Positions 35,756 through 45,183 of a stretch of DNA of 64,000 nt are shown piece after piece. Made by a program: the position numbers and the translations under genes. The stretch is from Parendozoicomonas sp. Alg238-R29. Its GTDB lineage: Bacteria > Pseudomonadota > Gammaproteobacteria > Pseudomonadales > Endozoicomonadaceae. The stretch lies in the NCBI RefSeq assembly GCF_947331445.1, contig NZ_CAMZOG010000006.1:34797-98796 (forward strand), given 5' to 3'. Each line of letters begins with the position of its first letter. The first letter of the stretch is position 1. The notes beneath the pieces were generated by a model. The model saw only the letters and a program-made list of their open reading frames with translations. It ran no database searches and had not been told where the DNA came from.

Positions 35756-36373
35756 GTGAGACTCCCCCACACTGTTTCTCCTCCTTTATTTGCTCTTGGT
35801 TTTTTGTCGACTATCGCAATGGCAGAGTATGTAGATTGCTACGGCAGTTTAACGGATCAACTCTGTTTTCGTGTCTGCGAGCACTCTGTCTGGAAGTTGG
35901 CAGATAAAAGCCTGAAGATTCATTCCGGCGTGATTTACGAGAGCAATGAAAGCTCTTTTCTGGCTGAGGATCACAATTCTCTCGGCCCAAAAGTTACCGT
36001 GACACTCCAGAATAAGTCTTCCGGTGAAACTTGCTCGATGATACTCCAGAAACACAGTCGCTTCTGGCCAAAGTTATCCAAACCTGTATCTGTTATCGAT
36101 AACACCTGCAGCCAATATGGCGCGAAAAGTGAGGCGACACTGGATATCTGTTTAACCGCTTCATTGATGTTCCTGTTCTCGGAAGTTGAGCGTTTTGATA
36201 CTCGCACTGATGGTCGCGGTTTGTGCCTGCGGGATGGTTTTTATGTGCCGGGCTTTGAGGATGGAACCGGTTCAGGAATTGTGACCTTTAATCCAGAAGA
36301 TGGGCAGTGTCCTGATCCTGAAGAGGAAAAGGTGAAAACCATTGATATGCACAGAAGCCGGGAGGCGCTTTAA
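35756..36373 (+). CDS. Exported protein of unknown function
   Basis: A 205-residue protein from GTG at 35756, preceded by GAGGTGG with 5 bases between. A signal peptide (R-L-P-H-T-V, then P-L-F-A-L-G-F-L-S-T-I-A-M-A, cleavage near M-A/E-Y) is followed by a beta-rich mature part with six cysteines. No domain is recognised. Upstream in-frame codons lack a ribosome site, so they are not included. Confidence 0.55.
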   Translation: MRLPHTVSPPLFALGFLSTIAMAEYVDCYGSLTDQLCFRVCEHSVWKLADKSLKIHSGVIYESNESSFLAEDHNSLGPKVTVTLQNKSSGETCSMILQKHSRFWPKLSKPVSVIDNTCSQYGAKSEATLDICLTASLMFLFSEVERFDTRTDGRGLCLRDGFYVPGFEDGTGSGIVTFNPEDGQCPDPEEEKVKTIDMHRSREAL

Positions 36374-36444
36374 CTCGCACCCTTCTGGCTGCATAGATCA
36401 GAAGGGCGCTATTGGATTAAAGGTTTTAAAATAAGGTGGTGTTA

Positions 36445-37060
36445 TCAGGTACCGATAACACCACCATCGGCCAGAGTGGCACCGGAGCGATCTCCAGCAA
36501 GCAGGAACATTTCCCAGTTAAAAGTTGTTGCTGTTGGATCGGCATCCGCTTCATTGAAACGAATTATCTGCCCGTGACGGTTATCTTCCCGGGAGTTGGC
36601 AGTGTTGGTTGGCTTTTACCACGGTGTTTGTTGTTGGTCAGGGTCACAAATACTTCACGGGTTGTAGGATGAACGGCCATCCACCCTGACCGAATCAGTG
36701 GCATCCACTCACCTTTGCCATTTTCATGGAAGGCCGCTGTATAGAGAGTACCGTTATCAAGGAGCTCTGAATTGGCAGCCTTATTATTTGGTTGGTAAGG
36801 CTTGTCGGCGACAAACTTGTAAACATATTCGCCACGGGTGCCATCGCCAAAGCAGCAGCTCAGACGGCTTTCGTCGTCTAAGGAGGGAGTGGCTTATTCA
36901 CGTAACCGCCATTGGCCATGCTTTCAGCGCCACCCGAAGGGCAATGCTGAGTTCGATGCCTAATTGAGAACGCCCCCTAACGTTGGAGACATCCAGCCCG
37001 CCGGTTTCAGAAGAGCCATCAATATTTTTGTCAGCATTCATGGCAATGCGGAATGCCATG
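36445..37060 (-). pseudogene. Decayed PhoX/DUF839-type phosphatase
   Basis: The minus strand holds several frames that together spell a PhoX-like protein. Near the 3' end one reads F-N-W-E-M-F-L-L-A-G-D-R-S-G-A-T-L-A-D-G-G-V. Another gives MPLIRSGWMAVHPTTREVFV, and upstream are Y-V-Y-K-F-V-A-D-K and S-G-G-A-E-S-M-A-N-G-G. They lie in different frames with stops between, so the gene is frameshifted and probably shortened at both ends. PhoX phosphatases are secreted calcium/iron enzymes that scavenge phosphate; here the gene is dead. Confidence 0.7.
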
Positions 37061-37372
37061 GTTATTCCTCGGGAGTGTCTTTACCAGCCTTGGGGCAGAG
37101 GTGGTGCAACGGGATATCAGGTTGCCAGTGCGTTTCTTATGAATCCTGCAACTTTCAAGCGCAAGTTAAAAAAACACCGCACCAGTTTTCAGGTTTTGCA
37201 GGATGATGCCCGAAAATGAATGGTCGCTTATCTATTTACCTATAAAGGCTTTGGTTATGAGCCGGTGGCGAAATATTTGAACTATCGGGGTCTCAATAAC
37301 TTCCGCCGTTCGTTCAAGCGCTGGACCGGCATGGCGCCTCGGTTTTTTTTGCAAAATAACGCTCAAACCTGA
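37059..37372 (+). pseudogene. Decayed AraC-family regulator fragment
   Basis: The plus strand encodes the C-terminal AraC-type helix-turn-helix: F-L-M-N-P-A-T-F-K-R-K-L-K-K-H, then an in-frame TGA at 37217, then Y-K-G-F-G-Y-E-P-V-A-K-Y-L-N-Y and N-N-F-R-R-S-F-K-R-W-T-G-M-A-P-R. The N-terminal part is not found. It overlaps the end of the convergent pxpC gene by about 59 bases. Together with the PhoX remnant next to it, it marks a decaying segment. Confidence 0.75.
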
Positions 37373-38261
37373 TCCACTCTTTGGTTGCTTGCTCTCTGGT
37401 GACAGATTCAAAGTTGAGGTCGGTGCCTGCTCTGCACTGAGCCAGTAAGCTAATAGACCTCCGAGTCAGGCAGCCGATCTTCGGGTAGCCACCGATGGTT
37501 TGCCGATCACGCATCAGAATAACTGGCTGGCCACTCGCTGGTATTTGTATAGCACCACAGGCTATGCCTTCTGATGGCTGATCCGGGATCGAGTGATTCA
37601 GTCGCGGCCCTTCAAGTTGACACCCCATACGGTTTGATTGCTTGGAAACTGTGAAAGTTTGGTTGAAGAATTTCGCTCTTAAATCGTGAGAAAACAAAGA
37701 GTTCTGATAGCACTCAATTGCAGTAAGGGGCTGTATGCGGGTGTAATCAGGAATAAACCGGAAAGGTGTCATTAGGCCAATGTCTGACTGGTAGCAATGT
37801 TCTGCCCGGACTTCCAGAGTTTCTCCATCCTCCAGTTTTTTGCCAATGTTGTTGCGCATAACTGTGGAGCAACTTCCAAGTTGTGCTTTCGCCATAAAGC
37901 CAGCAATGACTGCCAGGTAGGCATAATTTCCTGACCGGGCAGCCTGAAAAGTCAGTCTGTCGTTGGGTTGAAGTTGATGGGTCGACCAGTTGTGAATGGG
38001 AGTGCCATTAATCTCTGCAGACATATCTGCCCCAGTAATGGCGATGGTCATTTGGGTTTCGGCAATAAACTCTGCCATTCCGAGAGCAATTTCCAGCACG
38101 GGTGCATTAACTGGGTTCTGGAGAAGGTGGTTCGCCCATCGGCTGGCATGTTCATCGGCAGCCCCTCCCTGACTCAGACCATGATGTCCAACCCCATAGC
38201 GGCCAGTATCTTGAATCAGGCTTTGGAATCCTGCTTTTATAATTTTCAGACCGTGCGCCAT
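37314..38261 (-). CDS. pxpC: 5-oxoprolinase subunit C
   Basis: The KipA/YbgK-family subunit, 315 residues. Diagnostic stretches are I-K-A-G-F-Q-S-L-I-Q-D-T-G-R-Y-G, G-L-S-Q-G-G-A-A-D, A-I-T-G-A-D-M-S-A, S-N-R-M-G-C-Q-L-E-G and I-P-A-S-G-Q-P-V-I-L-M-R-D-R-Q-T-I-G-G-Y. With PxpA and PxpB it opens 5-oxoproline to glutamate using ATP. It begins directly after the pxpB stop in an operon A-B-C on the minus strand. Its 3' end overlaps the decayed AraC gene. Confidence 0.92.
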   Translation of the reverse strand: MAHGLKIIKAGFQSLIQDTGRYGVGHHGLSQGGAADEHASRWANHLLQNPVNAPVLEIALGMAEFIAETQMTIAITGADMSAEINGTPIHNWSTHQLQPNDRLTFQAARSGNYAYLAVIAGFMAKAQLGSCSTVMRNNIGKKLEDGETLEVRAEHCYQSDIGLMTPFRFIPDYTRIQPLTAIECYQNSLFSHDLRAKFFNQTFTVSKQSNRMGCQLEGPRLNHSIPDQPSEGIACGAIQIPASGQPVILMRDRQTIGGYPKIGCLTRRSISLLAQCRAGTDLNFESVTREQATKEWIRFERYFAKKTEAPCRSSA

Positions 38262-38960
38262 TTACTGATTTTCCTGCTGGATTTGACCATCCATTGCCAG
38301 AAATTCACTTTTTGATATCGGGTGAAAACGAACTTTGTCGCCTACCTGAAAAGGTGTCATTGGCTCTTTATCTGGATCAAATAATGACAGAGGGCAGTTG
38401 CCAATAATCTGCCAGCCTCCGGGGGAATCCTGCGGATAAACGGCTGTTTGTAATCCCGCAATACCAACACTGCCCCGTGAAACCTTGGCTTTTGGGTGAT
38501 CGTGACGTGGAAGCTCAATTCGGGAATCGACACTGCCCAGAAATGCAAAACCGGGAGCAAAGCCAATGGCGCAAACTCGGTATTCTTTATTGCTATGGAT
38601 GGAGATGAACTCTTCCACAGAAAGATGACTGTGTTGGGCTGCAGCTTTCAAATCTGGAGCTACATCGGAGTGATACCAGGTTGGCAGTTCAATCAACTTT
38701 CCAACGCTGTAGTCCGGTTCTGTATCAAGAGTGTCTGCAATAGCTCTTATGTCTTTCGACAAGGTCGGCAAGTCGATTCGCAATATATCAAACTGGATAA
38801 AAATAGAGGTGTAAGAAGGGATGACCTCTATGAGTTTATCGCCAAGTTCATTTTTCAGTTGCTGGCTGATAACGCCTATAAAAACAGAAAGTTCGGCTTG
38901 AATGGAGTCAGCAAAATAAATGATCAGAGTGTTTTCCGATACCGCTTCAATACGGATCAT
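38262..38960 (-). CDS. pxpB: 5-oxoprolinase subunit B
   Basis: The KipI/YbgJ-family subunit, 232 residues. Key stretches are V-I-P-S-Y-T-S-I-F, then Y-R-V-C-A-I-G-F-A-P-G-F-A-F-L-G, L-P-R-H, V-S-R-G-S-V-G-I-A-G, and Y-P-Q-D-S-P-G-G-W-Q-I-I-G. It forms a complex with PxpC. The ATG overlaps the pxpA stop (ATGA), so it is translationally coupled. Confidence 0.93.
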   Translation of the reverse strand: MIRIEAVSENTLIIYFADSIQAELSVFIGVISQQLKNELGDKLIEVIPSYTSIFIQFDILRIDLPTLSKDIRAIADTLDTEPDYSVGKLIELPTWYHSDVAPDLKAAAQHSHLSVEEFISIHSNKEYRVCAIGFAPGFAFLGSVDSRIELPRHDHPKAKVSRGSVGIAGLQTAVYPQDSPGGWQIIGNCPLSLFDPDKEPMTPFQVGDKVRFHPISKSEFLAMDGQIQQENQ

Positions 38961-39709
38961 AACTGCAGACTTTTCTTTATGGCGTGTATAACAGCAACCG
39001 CTTCAGGGTTGTCACCATGAACACAGAGAGTGTCGGCTTGAAGAGGGAGTAACTCTCCCTGAATGGTTGTAACTGATCCTTGTTGTACAATCTGCTGAGC
39101 CTGCTTGCAGATAGCTTCCGGATTATGGTGAACTGCTCCCTTCTGAGTGCGTGGCACGAGTTGACCTGAGTTGTTATAAACGCGATCTGCAAAAGCTTCC
39201 TGGATCACTTTTACATTATGCTGTTCTGCCAGTTTTAAATAGTGGCTATTATTGGCCGTTGCCTGAATAACAAGAGCAGGTGCTTCAGGAAGAAAAGCAC
39301 AGCACTGAAGTAGAGCAAGAAACACGTCTTCTTTAGCCATCATGTCGTGATAAAGAGCACCATGGGGTTTGATGTAGCTTATACCGGTTTTGGCCTGAGC
39401 ACAGAGAGCATTGAGTGCTCCTGCCTGATAAAGAGTCAGGCGAATAATTTGTTCCGGGGAATGAGGTATAGCCCGGCGACCAAATCCTTCTTTATCGGCA
39501 TATCCAGGATGAGCACCTATCTGAACATTGTGCTCAACCGCCAGTGCCACTGTTCTGGCCATGGTGTCCGGATCAGATGCATGGAAACCGCAGGCAATAT
39601 TGGCCATATCAATCACAGGCATAACCAGCTCATCACTGCCCATAACCCATGGCCCAAAGCTTTCGCCCATATCGCAGTTCAGCAGGAGTGTCTTGGCGGG
39701 AGTCGTCAC
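38957..39709 (-). CDS. pxpA: 5-oxoprolinase subunit A
   Basis: The LamB/YcsF (YbgL)-family subunit, 250 residues. The start L-L-N-C-D-M-G-E-S-F-G and the motifs N-I-A-C-G-F-H-A-S-D-P, I-G-A-H-P-G-Y-A-D and V-K-P-H-G-A-L-Y are the family marks (here I-K-P-H-G-A-L-Y). It starts at GTG with AGGGAA 5-6 bases upstream. First gene of pxpABC; 5-oxoproline forms spontaneously from glutamine and glutamate and is salvaged by this enzyme. Confidence 0.94.
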   Translation of the reverse strand: MTTPAKTLLLNCDMGESFGPWVMGSDELVMPVIDMANIACGFHASDPDTMARTVALAVEHNVQIGAHPGYADKEGFGRRAIPHSPEQIIRLTLYQAGALNALCAQAKTGISYIKPHGALYHDMMAKEDVFLALLQCCAFLPEAPALVIQATANNSHYLKLAEQHNVKVIQEAFADRVYNNSGQLVPRTQKGAVHHNPEAICKQAQQIVQQGSVTTIQGELLPLQADTLCVHGDNPEAVAVIHAIKKSLQL

Positions 39710-39821
39710 AATATTCCCTAACAGAATTGGAAAGTAATTATGGAAGGATTTTGTGGGATTGGCAGAAAATGAGCAAGAGCCACCCTGAAGTGACTCTTAG
39801 CGTATGAAGTAGAGCTTGTGA

Positions 39822-40739
39822 TTAAACGCCGTGACTGCGGTGCTGGCGCTGAATGGTATCGATAATCGCTTTGGCGCTGTCTTGAGCTTCACGGAACTCT
39901 TCTTTAGAAAGCTGGGCTGTTATTTTGTGCAGGGGCTCCATAGCCGCTGAAAAACCACCGGCCAGTGCAACTGTCAGCCAAGCGGCAGATTGTTGCAGGT
40001 CCTGATTGTCTTCACTGTAGCGGGCATGAAGAACACCCAACAGGAACTGGGCTTGAGGATTGCCCTGGAAGGCAGCCTGACGTGACCAGTCCATGGCCAT
40101 ATTGGGGTCAACTTCTGTGCCCAGACCTTTGGCATAAGAAAGGCCAAGAATCAGCTGGGATTTAATGTGGCCCTGCTCACCGGCTTTGGTGAACCATGTA
40201 AGGGCTTCTTTGGAGCTTGGTTCTACCAGATCACCGCCAGAACGGTACATTTGGCCCATCAGGTATTGGGATTCTGCTAAACCGTTGTCGGCTGCAGTGC
40301 GGGTCCATTTCAGTGCGGTTTTGTAGTCCTGCTCCACCCCTTCGCCATGGGCATACATCAGGGCCAGGTTGTGCTGGGCGTGGATATGATCCTGTTCAGC
40401 GGCTTTCTTATACCATTTCACCGCGGCGGGGTTATTTTCCGCTGTGCCTTGTCCCATATCTAACATGACTGCGAGATTGTATTGGGAGTCAGCGTGGCCA
40501 TCTGTGGCCGCCTGACGGAACCAGTCCAGAGCCTTGGTCTCGTTTTTCCTTGTTCCCAGCCCCTGACTGTTCATCTGACCCATAAGCCATGCCGCTTCAG
40601 TATTGCCATCTTTGGCAGCAGAACGGCACTGGATAAGGGCGTCCGTGTGGGAATTACTTTCAAACAGCGATAAACATTGCTGGTTGCCAGCTAAAGCCAC
40701 GCTGGAACTGGTGAGGAGGGCAAGAATCAAGTACTTCAT
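39822..40739 (-). CDS. Exported Sel1-repeat protein
   Basis: A 305-residue protein with a signal peptide (M-K-Y-L-I-L-A-L-L-T-S-S-S-V-A-L-A) and about six Sel1-like repeats of ~36 residues. Each carries the pattern A-x-x-W-x-x-x-A-A-x-x-G-x-x-x-A-Q/S, such as M-Y-A-H-G-E-G-V-E-Q-D-Y. Sel1 repeats form helical solenoids that bind other proteins, and secreted Sel1 proteins act in host interaction in Legionella; that role is only a possibility here. It stands alone, transcribed toward pxpA. Confidence 0.85.
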   Translation of the reverse strand: MKYLILALLTSSSVALAGNQQCLSLFESNSHTDALIQCRSAAKDGNTEAAWLMGQMNSQGLGTRKNETKALDWFRQAATDGHADSQYNLAVMLDMGQGTAENNPAAVKWYKKAAEQDHIHAQHNLALMYAHGEGVEQDYKTALKWTRTAADNGLAESQYLMGQMYRSGGDLVEPSSKEALTWFTKAGEQGHIKSQLILGLSYAKGLGTEVDPNMAMDWSRQAAFQGNPQAQFLLGVLHARYSEDNQDLQQSAAWLTVALAGGFSAAMEPLHKITAQLSKEEFREAQDSAKAIIDTIQRQHRSHGV

Positions 40740-40980
40740 GGTCTACTTCCTTGTGAACGAGAGAACTCTCAGATAAGTAAGACCTTCGGCCGTTATGAAG
40801 TCTGCTGAATGATTTTTACAGGGCAAAATGAACTGGAAGTCAGCTTTGCTGGTTCATTGTGTAAAAATGGTTGTGTTGCTGAAGGCTGAGGTCAAAAAAC
40901 GGGCAGCTAAAAAGCAGTAATCAGTGAGGGTTATAGAAGACTAGGCCGCAAACGAGTTACGGCTTAGTTGTTAAATCAGC

Positions 40981-41184
40981 TCAGGCATTGCGAACACGAT
41001 GAGACGAGAGTTTGCGCTTTTTACCCGGCGGGGCTTCTGGTTTTTTCATAATTTGCTCTCTGGGGAGTACTTTATAAATCTTTCGAAAGTACTCAGCTTC
41101 AACCCGCACAGGGTCAAGGCTTGGAAGTTTAACTCCAATACGCTGGAGATAAGCGATCATATGACTGATTTTTGGCTTGCTCAT
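40981..41184 (-). CDS. Small basic protein of unknown function
   Basis: A 67-residue protein, strongly basic in its second half (K-K-P-E-A-P-P-G-K-K-R-K-L-S-S-H-R-V-R). GGAG lies 6 bases before the ATG. No domain is recognised. The coding assignment rests on the ribosome site and on the non-repetitive composition. Confidence 0.45.
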   Translation of the reverse strand: MSKPKISHMIAYLQRIGVKLPSLDPVRVEAEYFRKIYKVLPREQIMKKPEAPPGKKRKLSSHRVRNA

Positions 41185-41626
41185 AACTGCTCCGAAAGCA
41201 GTAGTCCATTACCGAAGCTACATGCCTGCCACTGCTTCAACACGAAGTGAAGATGATTCACTGCAAGTGGCGGGAGTAGACTATTCCCTTTGTGAGCTGT
41301 TTTTTTTGACGGGTAGCAACAAAGCCTTCACTCAAAACAGCAATTACATAAAGCATGCGCTGTGCCAATTTTTCTGCAGCCTCAAGGAGGTACCTCTAAA
41401 TGCAGGAAGGCAGCGCTGTTTTATGAGTTGGGGAGTATCGAACGCTTCTGTTACCAAGCTGTGACAGACGGATGACAAGGTTGTTATTGGTGTGGCTGTA
41501 ACTTCACAAATGCTACTTTCCGGAACATAAAGGTGACTTTTTATCTCTGGGTAACAGATTAGAGTGTCTTCGGCCACAGATATTGCCGACTATGTCTGGC
41601 ATTATCAGGAAAAATAAAAACAGGAC
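41185..41626. other. Intergenic region without a gene
   Basis: No open frame with a ribosome site is present. It should hold the promoter of the small basic gene on the minus strand and of the DsbA-like gene on the plus strand. I saw no clear inverted repeat or terminator. Confidence 0.35.
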
Positions 41627-42799
41627 ATGACTGTGTTTCAACTGCGCAAACATATCCAGCCTTATGGCGCATCTTTGTTGTCATCAACAGGGTTTAATAA
41701 CATTCTTCACACGCTCTATGGTATGCCGCGAACCATGAAAAGAGCGATACCTGTCGTAGAGGTCTTCCTCGATCGAAGTGACCCGTATAGTCAACTTGTT
41801 GCACAGGTTCTTTCAGGCCTGCAGCAGCGGTTCAACATTACCCTGAAAATCTGGGAAGTGAACCAGCAAAAAACTGAAATGTTTCCTGAGCTTGAGCTTT
41901 GGGATCAGAATGCGGTTAAAGATGCAAAGGCATTAGCGAAATTGTATGGCCTTGAATCCCCTTCGCCCACCCAGATTCCTGAGATCGACACCAGCATCAG
42001 TGAAGGTGAAAAGCGAAGAAGTCAGCTTGGGCACTATCTGGCCGCGATGCTCTGGTTTGAAGGTGAGTGGTTCTGGGGGATTGATCGGTTAGATCATCTT
42101 GAGCGCAGGTTGCTGGCTGTTGGGTGTCAGAAGAATCCGGCCGAAACAGTGCGTTTCAATCTAACAACGTCTAGAGGTTATAAAGGTTCAGCCAGCGATG
42201 TAGTGAATCCTGATCAAACGCTGGTGTTTTATTTCTCTATGAGAAGCCCTTATTCCTATCTTGCCCTTGTGCGAGTGATCGCGCTTACGGATCACTATCA
42301 GGTGCCTTTGGATATTCGACCTGTGTTACCCATGGTGATGCGTGGTGTACCGGTACCATCTCAAAAGAAGATGTACATCTTCCGTGATACTTGCCGTGAA
42401 GCTAGAAAGCTGGGAATTGATTATGGTCGAGTGGCGGACCCATTAGGTGTTGGTGTTGAAAACTGCTATGCGCTTTTTGATTTTGCCCGAAAGTTGGGGA
42501 AAGGAACGGAGCTATTGCTCGCTTATGCCAGAGCTGTGAATGCTTCGGGTGTGCACTCAGACACCGAAAGAGGCTTGCAGTTGATTGTTAATAAAGCAGG
42601 GTTGGATTGGAATGAGGCCAAACCCTGGTTGCAAAAAGACGACTGGCGACAGTGGGCTGAAGTTCATCGGCAGGAACTTTATCAGGCGGGTCTTTGGGGG
42701 GTGCCAAGCTTTACCTATGGTGAAGGGCGTTCCTGCTGGGGCCAGGACAGACTCTGGCTGATAGAACAGTGGTTTTTAGAGTCTGATAAGGGAATGTAA
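41627..42799 (+). CDS. Duplicated DsbA/2-hydroxychromene isomerase-like protein
   Basis: A 390-residue protein made of two DsbA-fold halves. The second half (from about residue 200) is the clearer one: F-Y-F-S-M-R-S-P-Y-S-Y-L-A at the position of the catalytic helix, and G-V-P-S-F-T-Y near the end, as in 2-hydroxychromene-2-carboxylate isomerases and related glutathione-dependent enzymes. The first half repeats the start pattern V-E-V-F-L-D-R-S-D-P-Y-S. It has no C-x-x-C, so it is not a disulfide oxidase. The start is uncertain: GTG two codons in has better ribosome-site spacing than the ATG. Confidence 0.7.
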   Translation: MTVFQLRKHIQPYGASLLSSTGFNNILHTLYGMPRTMKRAIPVVEVFLDRSDPYSQLVAQVLSGLQQRFNITLKIWEVNQQKTEMFPELELWDQNAVKDAKALAKLYGLESPSPTQIPEIDTSISEGEKRRSQLGHYLAAMLWFEGEWFWGIDRLDHLERRLLAVGCQKNPAETVRFNLTTSRGYKGSASDVVNPDQTLVFYFSMRSPYSYLALVRVIALTDHYQVPLDIRPVLPMVMRGVPVPSQKKMYIFRDTCREARKLGIDYGRVADPLGVGVENCYALFDFARKLGKGTELLLAYARAVNASGVHSDTERGLQLIVNKAGLDWNEAKPWLQKDDWRQWAEVHRQELYQAGLWGVPSFTYGEGRSCWGQDRLWLIEQWFLESDKGM

Positions 42800-42834
42800 G
42801 CCTCTGTTACCAAAAGTCACAATATTTTGCACGA

Positions 42835-42854
42835 TGCGCATTGTACAATGCGCA
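42835..42854. promoter_or_regulatory. Perfect 20-bp palindrome before the acyltransferase gene
   Basis: TGCGCATTGTACAATGCGCA is its own exact reverse complement with no spacer. It lies 32 bases before the ATG of the PlsC-like gene, so it is well placed as a dimeric repressor's operator. No regulator gene is adjacent. It could also fold as an mRNA hairpin near the ribosome site. Confidence 0.6.
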
Positions 42855-42885
42855 ACTCTCGATTTGCCTAATAAAGAAATAACGA

Positions 42886-43467
42886 ATGAGACGTACGGTT
42901 TTTGATACTCCAGTAGTTCACCACTTCTTCCATTTTGTAAGCTGGATTGGATTGAAACTTGCGGGTTGGAAGGTGGAGGGTGGAATTCCTGAAGCCCGTA
43001 AATATGTTTTGATTGCCGCCCCTCACACCAGTAATTGGGATTTTCCGGTAACGCTGGCCGTAGCCTTCCGGTTGAATGTGAAACTGTTTTGGATGGGCAA
43101 GGAATCTCTGTTCAAAGGGCCTATGGGGCCAATCATGAGATGGTTGGGTGGAATACCTGTGGATCGCAGCCAGAAAACCGGTTTGGTGCAGCAACTGGTT
43201 GATGAATACAACCGCTGTAAGGATCTGGTTGTTACCATCCCGCCCGAAGGAACCCGTGGCAAAACAAGAAAATGGAAGAGCGGATTTTACCATGTGGCTC
43301 ACGGAGCTGGCGTGCCAATCTATATGGGTTTTCTGGATTTTAAACGCAAGGTGGGCGGCATTAATAATGCCTTTGTTCCAACTGGGGATTTTGAGGAAGA
43401 TCTGAAAAAGATCCAGGATTTCTATAAGGATGTTGTGGGGAAAAACCCACACCAGTTTGCCTCTTAA
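42886..43467 (+). CDS. PlsC-like 1-acylglycerol-3-phosphate acyltransferase
   Basis: A 193-residue acyltransferase-domain protein. The catalytic H-x4-D is H-T-S-N-W-D, followed by a G-I-P-V-D-R motif and P-P-E-G-T-R-G (the substrate-binding E-G-T-R). Short length and H-T-S-N-W-D match the single-domain bacterial acyltransferases used in phospholipid acyl transfer or remodelling. A hydrophobic stretch near the N-terminus probably touches the membrane. It may be controlled by the palindrome upstream. Confidence 0.85.
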   Translation: MRRTVFDTPVVHHFFHFVSWIGLKLAGWKVEGGIPEARKYVLIAAPHTSNWDFPVTLAVAFRLNVKLFWMGKESLFKGPMGPIMRWLGGIPVDRSQKTGLVQQLVDEYNRCKDLVVTIPPEGTRGKTRKWKSGFYHVAHGAGVPIYMGFLDFKRKVGGINNAFVPTGDFEEDLKKIQDFYKDVVGKNPHQFAS

Positions 43468-43481
43468 GAATATTTCTATAC

Positions 43482-43500
43482 CCCTGCCTGCGTGGCAGGG
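43482..43500. terminator. Convergent-gene hairpin
   Basis: CCCTGCC and GGCAGGG pair around TGCGT. It lies between the convergent stops of the acyltransferase and ppiA genes. U tracts are missing, so it is a weak or rho-assisted terminator. Confidence 0.4.
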
Positions 43501-43516
43501 ATATAAATGAAACGCG

Positions 43517-44113
43517 TTACTTCTTCTCAGCAGCTTTCGCTTTCTTTACCGATACGCTTTTAATAATCACGGATTCCTTCGGAACATCTCCGTGCATACC
43601 CCGTTGGCCTGTTCTGACATCGGAAATCTTGTCGACAACATCCATACCGGAAATGACTTTACCAAACACGGCATAGCCTGGTTTGGAATTGCTGCCATCC
43701 AGAAAGTTGTTGTCTACCAGATTGATAAAGAACTGACTGGTTGCGCTGTCTGGTACATTTGTGCGCGCCATGGCAATGGTTCCGCGACGATTGCTCAAAC
43801 CGTTAGTCGATTCATTACTGATGGGGTCGCGAGTCGCTTTCTGACTCATATCCTTGTTGAAACCACCGCCCTGAATCATAAAGCCTTTGATCACACGGTG
43901 AAAAATCGTGTCGTTGTAAAAACCACTATTGGTGTAATCAAGAAAGTTTTTAACGGTAATGGGCGCTTTTTCCTGATTCAACGCAATTTCAATTTTTCCC
44001 ATGCTGGTATCCATAACCACCACAGGGTTGGTGGCTGGCACTGGCGCAGCCTGAACAGTGAAGGAAAGCATTGCCGCCATCAGGACGACACCAAAAGTGC
44101 GCAGGTAGAGCAT
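43517..44113 (-). CDS. ppiA: Periplasmic cyclophilin-type peptidyl-prolyl isomerase
   Basis: A 198-residue cyclophilin with a signal peptide ending near V-Q-A/A-P. The catalytic region is [15 protein letters not shown], then the substrate-pocket Q-F-F-I-N-L-V-D-N and [15 protein letters not shown]. It should act on proline bonds in periplasmic folding. The C-terminus is basic (K-K-A-K-A-A-E-K-K). The spacing to the cvfB gene (38 bases, same strand) suggests a shared transcript. Confidence 0.93.
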   Translation of the reverse strand: MLYLRTFGVVLMAAMLSFTVQAAPVPATNPVVVMDTSMGKIEIALNQEKAPITVKNFLDYTNSGFYNDTIFHRVIKGFMIQGGGFNKDMSQKATRDPISNESTNGLSNRRGTIAMARTNVPDSATSQFFINLVDNNFLDGSNSKPGYAVFGKVISGMDVVDKISDVRTGQRGMHGDVPKESVIIKSVSVKKAKAAEKK

Positions 44114-44151
44114 AGAGTTCTCCGTGTATTGTACAGTGAGTTTGTAGAAGG

Positions 44152-45048
44152 CTAGTCAGCTAACCGGATACCATCTTTTTCTATCACAATCTGGCGGCTT
44201 TTATAGAGCCCACCAATAGCCATTTTGAAAACCCGTTTGCTGGTTTTGAAGTACTTGCTGATTTCTTCAGGAGTACTTTTGTCATGAATGGGCAGGAAGC
44301 CATCATGCTCTTTCAGTTTTTCAATAATCTGGTCGCTGAAATCCCCTGCTGACTTGTAGCTTTTGGGATTCTGCAGGCACAGGTCGATTTTCTGATCTGG
44401 ACGAACCCGCTTGATATACCCCTTCAGCTTTTGCCCCATGCGTACAGGCTGGTGAATATCGTTATGGAAAATGACCCCTTGATAGTGATTGTTGATGATC
44501 GCCATATAACCGATATCGGTACGATCAGTAATCATCAGGGAAACTTCTTCGCCAGAGTCATAGCTGGGAGGGCGACTGTCCAGGTACTTGTCGATCTTGG
44601 AGGAAGCAACAATACGCCAGTTACGATCCTCCTGATAGAGATAAACAACATAGTACTGGCCCTGGCGCATACGCACCTTCTGTTCGCTGAAAGGAACCAG
44701 CAACTGTTTTGGCAGTCCCCAGTCCAGAAAAGCGCCAACCTGATTCACTTCTTCCGCTTTCAAGCAGGCAAACTCACCAAGTTTGGCCTTGGGTTTGTCG
44801 GTTGTTGCAATAACGTCGTCGTTAGAGTCCAGGTAGATAAAAACATCCAGAAGATCTCCGATTTGACTGCCCTTAGGGACGTAGCGCTTTGGCAGAAGAA
44901 TGTCGACGTACTGTCCACCTTCCAGGTAAACGCCGAACCCTTTTTCCCTGATGATTTTCAGAGTATTCCAGTGGCCGATTTTTACATGAAGGTTTGAAGC
45001 ATCGGCATTATCACTGCCGGATACTTCGGAGATGGTGTCATTGGTCAT
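44152..45048 (-). CDS. cvfB: CvfB/YitL-type S1 RNA-binding protein
   Basis: A 298-residue cytoplasmic protein with tandem S1-like modules and a C-terminal winged-helix domain. Marks are [18 protein letters not shown] in the first module, [15 protein letters not shown] in the second, and [17 protein letters not shown] (here L-K-E-H-D-G-F) before the winged helix. In Staphylococcus CvfB regulates virulence gene expression through RNA. It is upstream of ppiA on the same strand. Confidence 0.9.
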   Translation of the reverse strand: MTNDTISEVSGSDNADASNLHVKIGHWNTLKIIREKGFGVYLEGGQYVDILLPKRYVPKGSQIGDLLDVFIYLDSNDDVIATTDKPKAKLGEFACLKAEEVNQVGAFLDWGLPKQLLVPFSEQKVRMRQGQYYVVYLYQEDRNWRIVASSKIDKYLDSRPPSYDSGEEVSLMITDRTDIGYMAIINNHYQGVIFHNDIHQPVRMGQKLKGYIKRVRPDQKIDLCLQNPKSYKSAGDFSDQIIEKLKEHDGFLPIHDKSTPEEISKYFKTSKRVFKMAIGGLYKSRQIVIEKDGIRLAD

Positions 45049-45183
45049 GATAAATATATGCAGGGGAAATTTGGTGGCGATTATACCACCAGTTTACGGA
45101 GAGAGATGTCTATCCTTCAGAGTTCTTTTCTTTCGCTGGTGGTGATTTTCATGCCCCACGCTCGCTCTGTTCATGGCTCTCCC

